In this document: in pieces, positions 57,951-64,000 of the stretch
How positions within the stretch are numbered: position 1 is the stretch's first letter
Layout: every line of letters starts with the position of its first letter
The notes under the pieces: generated by a model
Database searches by the model: none
The model's input: the letters and a program-made list of their open reading frames with translations, nothing else
Told to the model about the DNA's origin: nothing
Assembly: GCA_012064385.1 (NCBI GenBank)
Contig: QRDG01000395.1
Span: 2,217,151 to 2,281,150, forward strand
Direction of reading: 5' to 3'
Source: Puccinellia tenuiflora
Taxonomy: Eukaryota > Streptophyta > Magnoliopsida > Poales > Poaceae
DNA length: 64,000 nt
Position numbers and translations under genes: made by a program

Positions 57951-59017
57951 TGTCGGCATAGTGGAAACCAGGGTACCACGGGCCGGCCTGCCAGGGCCCA
58001 CAAGATTCTTTGGATGATTTTCGCTAAGGACCAGGCTCTCCAAGCCTGGCGAGCTTCGCGAGGATTTCTCTCCTCGCGAAGGGTTCTTCTCCTCGCCAAG
58101 GGTTCTTTCCCTCGGCGAGGGATCGCTCTTCGACAAGGTGTCTCCGACGCCGCCCGCATTTCTACTAAGGACCAAGCCGAAAGGCTTGGCGAGGCCTTTC
58201 GCCTCGCGAAGCGTTTTCCTCGTGAAGCCATCTCTGCCCCCGCGGCAGAGCGCACATGGACTCTGCGCCATGTGCAGAGTGACGCGCGTGCCTACGCGCG
58301 GTGACGACGACGCCGCAGTTGCCGTTTCCATGTATAAAGCAGTCAACAAAGCGGAGCCAAGCAAAGCGGACAACGAGTATTGCCTCTTTGGTGACAAGGG
58401 AACAGTCTGCAGCTACGCTCCAAGGACGACGTCACCGTGGGCCACCTCCCACCTCGGCGAGCGCCAGCCCGCTGTCCAGCTGGTCGGTGCCCCTTTTCAG
58501 CTTTGGTGACGCCGTTCCCCTGCCGTGGACCGCGTCCACGAGCTTCACCTTTATGGTAGACCTCACCTTTACGGTGCACCGCGCCCTCTTCCTTCGTCGC
58601 CATGTGGTAGCCCTTCCCGCCCAAATGTTTGGGCAGAAGAGGCCCAGGACGCCTATATAATAAGGAGGAGCACGCCCAAGCAGAGGGTTCGGTTTTTGGA
58701 GTCTAGGAGCCTACCCAAAAACCCTAGATCTAAAGACTAGCAAGTAGCCATTGTTAGCCACCTCGAGCTCGACAAGCTCTCTCCTTGTACTGTAAACTCT
58801 CCAAGCAGTGCAATACACCATAGCAGGACGTAGGGGTTTTACCTCCACAAGAGGGCCCTGAACCTGGGTAATACCTTGTGTCAATCTCTGCAGTGTCGTC
58901 CGCAGCGAGCCTGACGAGCACCGTCGCCGGAGCACGTTGTGGATTGTTTGATTCCGTGTTCAGCCCCTTACACGATACCTTGGAGACACCCCTAGTTCCT
59001 GGGGACAATCTCCGACA
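57951..59017 (+). repeat. 5' LTR of element 5 (1,067 bp)
   Basis: The ends form the inverted repeat tgtcgg / ccgaca. A TATA motif (tatataa) lies at 58,654-58,660. It contains repeated ctcgcgaagg-like units (58,060-58,130). Only one LTR is visible. Confidence 0.85.
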
Positions 59018-59019
59018 TT

Positions 59020-59038
59020 TGGCGCGCCAGGTAGGGGG
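59020..59038 (+). other. Primer-binding site of element 5
   Basis: tggcgcgccaggtaggggg, two bases after the LTR. The tRNA is not assigned. Confidence 0.8.
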
Positions 59039-59068
59039 CTGAGGCGCGTCTTCATCCTCGACACAGCC

Positions 59069-61496
59069 ATGGCCGGTTCTCGTGCCGAACGTCTCGCTCG
59101 CCGGACGGCTAGCGCCGCCACCGCTCCCGCAGGCCGCCCGCGTGGCCGCCCGCGTGGGGGCTCTGCTCCGGAGCGCCGTGTCGACCCCGAGCCCCGCGTC
59201 GAGCACCCTGACGACGACGACATCGACCACGCTGAGGACGACCTCGGCGAAGAGGAGGCCTCCTCCCTGCCCCCGTCGCGGGACCGTGCTGCTTCCTCGC
59301 TGGGCCGCCCTGCGCCCAGCCCGGCGACTGCGCTCCTCATGGCGCAGGAGCTGCTGCAGTACCGCCCCACGCCGGCGGCTCAGGAAGGCTGGCTCAACCG
59401 CGTTGCCGAGCTCATCGGCGCCGCTCGCGCCGCGGTACCCGCGCCGTCTCGTTCCCTGGTTCCTTCTGCGCTCGTGGGGGACGTGGCGCACGGCGCACCC
59501 CCCGCGCCTCCTCTCCATCCCGCACCCGCTCCAGCTCCACCGGTTGCACCGCAACCTGCTCCAGCGGGGGCTCCTCCTCGCGACGGCCGCGCTGCATCGC
59601 ACGCGTCGTCGCCGCATGACTGCCAGATCGTGCAGCGAGCCCCTGAGGACGCACGCGTGAGCATCGAGCGCGGGCAAGAACGCCGCAATCGCGTCGTCCA
59701 GGACGTCGCCACCGCCGGGCGCCACCTCCGCGCCACCCTTGCCAATGGCACGGTCACCTACGGCACGACGGCCGCGTTCACTCGCAGCCTTCGTCGCGTC
59801 ATCTGGCCGGTCAAGTTCAGGCCGGACCTCCCTCCGCGCTACGACGGCAAGAACAACCCCCTGGAGTTCCTGCAGCTCTACTCTTTGGCCATCCAGGCCG
59901 CCGGGGGCGACGACAAGGTCATGGCGAACTGGTTCCCCATGGCCCTCAAGGACTCTGCGTCCTCATGGCTCACCAACCTTCCCGCCGAGTCCATCAACTC
60001 TTGGGAGGAGCTCTGCCGGTGCTTCGTCGCCAACTTCAAGGGCACGTACGAGCGCGGCCTCACCTACAACGACCTCCGCGCCGTGCGTCAGAAGCCCGGC
60101 GAGACCCTCCGCAAGTACATCCAGCGCTTTAGCCAAGTGCGCAACAAGATCCCCAACGCCACCGACGCACAGGTCATTTCGGCCTTCCAGGCTGGGGTCA
60201 CGGACGTGCGGATGCTCGAGAAGCTGGGCATCCACGACAACATCACCACCGTCGTCAAGCTTTTCGACTTGGCGGACAAGTGCGCCAAGGCTGAGGAGGG
60301 CCGCTTGTTCGTCAAGAACGAGCCAGGGGACCCCACCGAGGGGTCCAAGAAGAAGAAATCCTCTGAGAAGCGCAAGACTACTGCGGTCCTCGCGGCAGAG
60401 CCTGACGCCAAGCAGTCTCGCCAAGCTGCCACTCCAGCCGCAGGACCTGAGAAGAAGGATGATCGTCCCTTCTGCATCTACCACAACAGGCACTCTCACG
60501 CCACCGAGGACTGCTTCGACATCAAGAGGCTTCGCGAGGCTCGCGAGGCTCGCGAGGCAAACGGAGGCCGCGGAGGCCGCGGCGGAGGCCGCAACGGCCG
60601 CGGGGGGCGACGCTGGAACAACAACTACAACGACAACTACCAGCAGAACCCCCAGGCCAACGCCGCCCAGCCCGCAAACGACAACCTGCCTGCCGAGGCC
60701 GACGAAGGCTACCAGGTGCCTCGCGGGGCAGCTTGTATCCTTGGCGGGGCCCAGGCCCCTCGCTCCAACCGCCACTTCAAGCAACTCGCTCGCGAGGTCG
60801 CGGCAGCCCTCCCTGGAGTCGAGGCCTCCAGGCCCCTCAAGTGGTCCCAGTGCCCCATTACTTTCGACTCCGGCGACCACCCCAAGTCCACGTCAACCGT
60901 TGGCACCATCCCGTTGGTCTGCACCCCACCATCAACAATATCGCCGTCTCTAAGACGCTCATTGATGGGGGTGCTGGCCTCAACGTCATCTCTGTCGAGA
61001 CATTCGAGAAGCTGCAGGTGCCCTACGAGCGGCTCATGCCTACCAGGCCCTTCTCGGGAGTGACAGAGGGTCTTACCACCCCCTTGGGGCAGGTGAGGCT
61101 CGCCGTCACTTTCGGCACCCAGGCCGACTACCGCACCGAGCTGATCGACTTCGACGTCGCGCACATCGGCCTACCCTACAACGCCATACTCGGCTACCCC
61201 GCCCTCGCCAATTCATGGCGGTGACCCACCACGCATACAACCTCGTCAAGCTCCCTGGCTCGGGTGGCACCATTGTCATCCGCGGCGTGGTCTCGGACGC
61301 CCTGTACGCTGCGCAAGCGGCCTACAAGGCTGCCGCGGTGGCGTCACCCGCCGACGAGGACGAGGAACCCCTCCCGAGGCCCCCCGCGAAGAAGAAGCAG
61401 CTGTTCTCCCAGGAGAAGGCCGCGACAAAACAAGTGTCTCTGGAGGCAAGTGGCTCGGGGGCTTGTGTCACCGTCGGCGCCAACCTGCCTCCTAAA
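59069..61496 (+). pseudogene. Gag-protease of element 5, two frameshifts
   Basis: The ATG at 59,069 is 30 bp after the primer site. It has an Arg/Ala-rich N-terminus, a Pro-rich linker, a gag core (RYDGKNNPLEFLQLYSLAIQ, SSWLTNLPAESINSWEEL, FKGTYERG), a Cys/His motif (CIYHNRHSHATEDC) and a Gly/Arg-rich RNA-binding region. The aspartic protease (LIDGGAGLNVISVETF, AILGYPAL) is in a second frame from about 60,920, and its end (MAVTHHAYNLVKLPGSGG) in a third from about 61,212. Each shift fits a single missing or added base. The frame ends TAA at 61,497-61,499 after VGANLPPK, where pol would be expected to continue. The gag part alone (over 600 codons) is intact. Confidence 0.85.
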
Positions 61497-61499
61497 TAA

Positions 61500-62463
61500 G
61501 GGGAGCGCGCTCCCGGAGGAGCAACGCTTCATCATCAAAGAAGAAAAACTCCTGGCCATGCCAGTGTAATGAACACCTATTTCAGGTCATTCTGAACCTT
61601 TGCGCATCGCGCCGGCATGTTTTGTGACTTCGGCAAAACTGTTATTGCTGTTTATTCCTGCTCGTATGATCCCTCCTGTGTATCTCACGAGCGGGGGCTA
61701 GCAGGGTGCCATGCCACGGGAGCATCCCGGCAGCGCCTAAAAACCCAAGGGATCCGAGCTCTGAACTTGCGGGTCAGCTCTCATGCATGTCAACTCCCAA
61801 GGAGCTCTGAACTCATGGGTCAGCTCCCGCGCACGTCAACTCACCAGGGATCACCAAAACCTTGGTGCCTGTTTCTCCTCGCGAGACACACATAAAGGAG
61901 CCTACGAGCAGAAAAACAGGAAAACAGGAAAACCTAAGATTCTTTAGCTATCTATTGCTTGTGGGTATGCCTATCTCTCCAAGTGCAGGAAAACAGGCTC
62001 TCCAAGCCACAGGCAACAACAAAGCGAAAACGCCTCGCCAGGGGACCAACACCCTCTCCAAGGCGGAAACGCCTCGACAAGCTAAGTCTAAATACTTTTC
62101 AAATCTCCTCTCGCTGGCTGTTTGCCCCTCGAGTCTCTTTTCTCTCTCCTATGCCTCATGGGCTGCTTGCACGTCAAAGGGGAGCCCCAAGCATCGCGCT
62201 TCGAGGAGCTCTTACTTCTCGAGGCCTCACGCACCCCCCGGACTTGTGGAGCACTGACTCGCACATACCGAAGCGGCGGTGGTGTAGCGCTAAGAGAGGG
62301 TCCTAAGACGTAGAGCGAAAAAGACATGAAGGGGAAAGACAAAAGCCTCCCGAGGGACATCCACAAGCATACTCCAATATAACTTGATAAGTTTTTACAA
62401 AGTTTACAATCAAAATGGCTAAGATAAATTTGCCCTCGGCACGTCCAGCAACAGGCAAGGAGC
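61500..62463. other. Non-coding stretch of element 5 between protease end and antisense ORF
   Basis: No gene is seen. A roughly 40-bp direct repeat (gagctctgaact...gggtcagctc...gtcaactc) occurs at about 61,758 and 61,803. Several ctcgc/cgccaagg units resemble those in the LTR. Confidence 0.6.
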
Positions 62464-64000
62464 TCAGGCCGTCGCGCCTCCTGAGGTGCCTGCGCGATCC
62501 ACGGTAGTTTCCGCCTTCTCCAGGGCCTCCTCGTCGTCGCCTTCGATCACGACTTGGTCGAATTTCCTGGCGTACGCGATGGCGGCCTGCTTGGCGGTCT
62601 CCCGCGCCTTGTCGCTGATGGCACGTGGTGGCGCCATCACGTCCTCAAGGTCAAGTGGGGGCTGGAGCCTCACGAGGTTTGCTGAAGACGTTGGTGACGG
62701 CGACAACGAGGAGGTCGCGACTCTCCTCCACGACACGCTTGTCGAAGCTCTTCGCGACCCCTTCAAGCTTTCCGAGGAATTGCTCGAAGAAGTGCGAGTA
62801 CGAGGTTTCGTCGTCGGTCGCCGCGGAGAAGGAGGGGACGTCGATCCTCAGATCTCTCCCGACGGCGCGCACGCGGCTCACCAAGCTCTGGAGAATGCTT
62901 TGACGTTGGCGCGTCATGAACCGGTCAACCTGGCGCTGGTCTCGTGCCTGCTCCACCAGGGCCGCGACTGGCCCCACCTGCTGCCGGAGCTCGTCCAGGT
63001 CCCTCTCCAAGGCAAAGGCGTTCCCCTCGGCGCGCGCCTGGGCCTCCCGAGAGACCTCGAGGCAAGAGGTCAACCGCTTCTCTCCTGCTCAAGCTCCTTG
63101 ATGCGCTTCTCGAGCTCCTTGCGCTTGGTCTTGAGGCGGTCCTCGTGCTTCGCGACCTTCTCGTCATACTCCTTGGAGAGGTTTTCGCGGACGAGTTTGA
63201 CCTTGAGGTCAGCCTCTTCTTGGAGCCTCTTATGCTCCGCCGCAAGGTTGGCCTCGTCGGTGGGCCACCCGGCCCTCACGCTCCTCCAGCTGCCCTCGCG
63301 GGTTGGCCTGGTCCTTTACGAGGAGCTGGACCTGTTCCTCGCGCTGCTGCAGCTCCTTCTCCTGGAGGGCGAGCTCTTCCTGGCGCCGTTTTAGCTCGGC
63401 CTCGCGAGGCGCCAGCTGCGCCTCGCGGGCGTCCAGCTGCTCGCGCAGCTCCTTCAAGACGGTCCTCGCGGCCTCGGAGTCGGCGGCGACTTCTGCTTCG
63501 CGGGCCGCCAGCTCGTCATGCTTAGAGGTGGCTTCCACCTCGAGCGCTTCCCTGGCGGCGTCAAGCTCGTCCATCACCTCCTGCGCCTCCCGCTTGACGC
63601 TGTCGCGGGTCTCCTTGGCGAGCGGAGGGCCTCTTGGCGTTCCGCCTGGGCCGCCGCATCCCACCGGCGGCACACCTCCACCCTCTCGAAGAGAAGGGCC
63701 CAGGCTTCGCTGAGCCTCGCCTTTTCCTCCGCCAGGGCGTCTTCTTCCCTGGCGAGCTGCTCCTCCAGCCCGTCGAGCGCTCGCCGCGCCCGGTTGAGGA
63801 CGATCCGGCGATAAGCCGCTTGGCGATGCGGCGCTTGCAGCGCCAAGGAGACTCCCACGCTGCTGCTGGGTGCAGTTCCCTCGACGCTTGTCGAGGCGCC
63901 TAGGGCATCCTGCCCCGAACTTGTAGCGGCCCCCGCCGCGGCATGGGGGCTTGTGGGGGCGTCGTCCTCGCCGCCCGCATCGGGCCCTCAGGGGGCTGGG
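62464..64000 (-). pseudogene. Antisense coiled-coil ORF of element 5, several frameshifts
   Basis: Read on the minus strand from the window end, successive frames form one long coiled coil: LEEQLAREEDALAEEKARLSE (63,574-63,858), then VMDELDAAREALEVEATSKH and KRRQEELALQEKELQQREEQ (63,230-63,673), EYDEKVAKHEDRLKTKRKEL (63,070-63,279), a tail with FGKLEGVAKSFDKRVVEESRD-like sequence (62,651-63,073), and AISDKARETAKQAAIAYARK to the stop at 62,464-62,466. At least four frame changes occur. Long antisense ORFs between pol and the 3' LTR are known from Tat-lineage elements such as maize Grande; function is unknown. The 5' end is outside the window. Sense-strand frames here are shadows. Confidence 0.65.

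Larger units (their letters stand above)
57951..64000 (+). mobile_element. Gypsy-type element 5 (Tat-like), pol deleted, continues beyond the window
   Basis: The 5' LTR is 57,951-59,017 (tgtcgg...ccgaca), the primer site 59,020-59,038, gag-protease on the plus strand to 61,496, and a coiled-coil ORF on the minus strand (62,464 to the window end). No reverse transcriptase or integrase is visible between them. An antisense extra ORF downstream of pol is a known trait of Tat-lineage Gypsy elements. The 3' LTR is outside. It is inserted in the 5' LTR of element 2. Confidence 0.8.

Noticed and set aside
58754..59725. 323-codon minus-strand ORF opposite gag of element 5
   Set aside because: Shadow of the GC-rich gag; no motifs, and it runs across the LTR and primer-binding site.
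59963..60880. 305-codon minus-strand Val/Leu-rich ORF
   Set aside because: Antisense shadow of gag with no independent signals.
59739..60953. 404-codon Ser/Arg-rich plus-strand ORF
   Set aside because: Second-frame shadow of the gag ORF; the gag motifs are in the other frame.
62486..63525. Plus-strand ORFs (302 and 193 codons) in the right end
   Set aside because: Reverse reading of the antisense coiled-coil ORF; Ser/Leu/Arg-rich without motifs.

Overview
The window is repeat-rich nuclear DNA of a large-genome grass, most likely a Triticeae species (wheat, Aegilops or barley type). The evidence is two monocot-type SAUR auxin-response genes in a sea of CACTA DNA transposons carrying GTCCCGGTTGG foldback repeats, Copia and Gypsy LTR retrotransposons nested in one another, a LINE fragment, a Stowaway MITE and a probable Helitron. 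No bacterial or organellar features are present. The species call is an inference from element types; no search was run.

Layout. 1-11,796: the right part of a CACTA element that starts outside the window. It holds the broken 3' half of a TNP2-type transposase, two tandem mini-gene units sharing promoter and 3' flank but not coding sequence, a GC-rich leader exon, and a seven-exon gene for a Transposase_24-like / proline-rich / Ulp1 (C48) cysteine-peptidase protein with one nonsense codon. 11,797-15,290: low-copy DNA beginning with a block (X1) that recurs at 28.5 kb, and ending in a GC-rich tandem repeat. 15,296-20,196: a complete Copia element (minus strand) with identical 152-bp LTRs and a perfect 5-bp target duplication. 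20,202-33,680: mainly low-copy DNA with two SAUR genes (23,961 and 31,835) in duplicated segments; the second has a 105-nt (TC)n tract upstream of its TATA box. 33,681-39,042: a second CACTA copy (minus strand) with the same Ulp1 gene and the same exon sizes, but with several breaks. 39,043-64,000: a retrotransposon pile. It contains a gag-protease Gypsy element without pol (minus) carrying a solo LTR of another family; an inverted internal fragment of a related element; a 5'-truncated gag-protease element (plus); a young non-autonomous element (minus) inserted in it; and a further Gypsy element (plus, 57,951 to beyond the window) inserted into that one, with gag, frameshifted protease and an antisense coiled-coil ORF but no pol.

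How it fits together. The only probable working host genes are the two SAURs. The transposon proteins are mostly broken or pol-less, so most elements here would depend on partners elsewhere. The retrotransposon pile shows module exchange: three elements share one 3' untranslated module (and two of them one U3 promoter), while their coding parts differ. Several lesions (a near-identical 0.36-kb repeat joined at an N, and one-base frameshifts in a Copia element with identical LTRs) look more like assembly or base-calling errors than biological decay.
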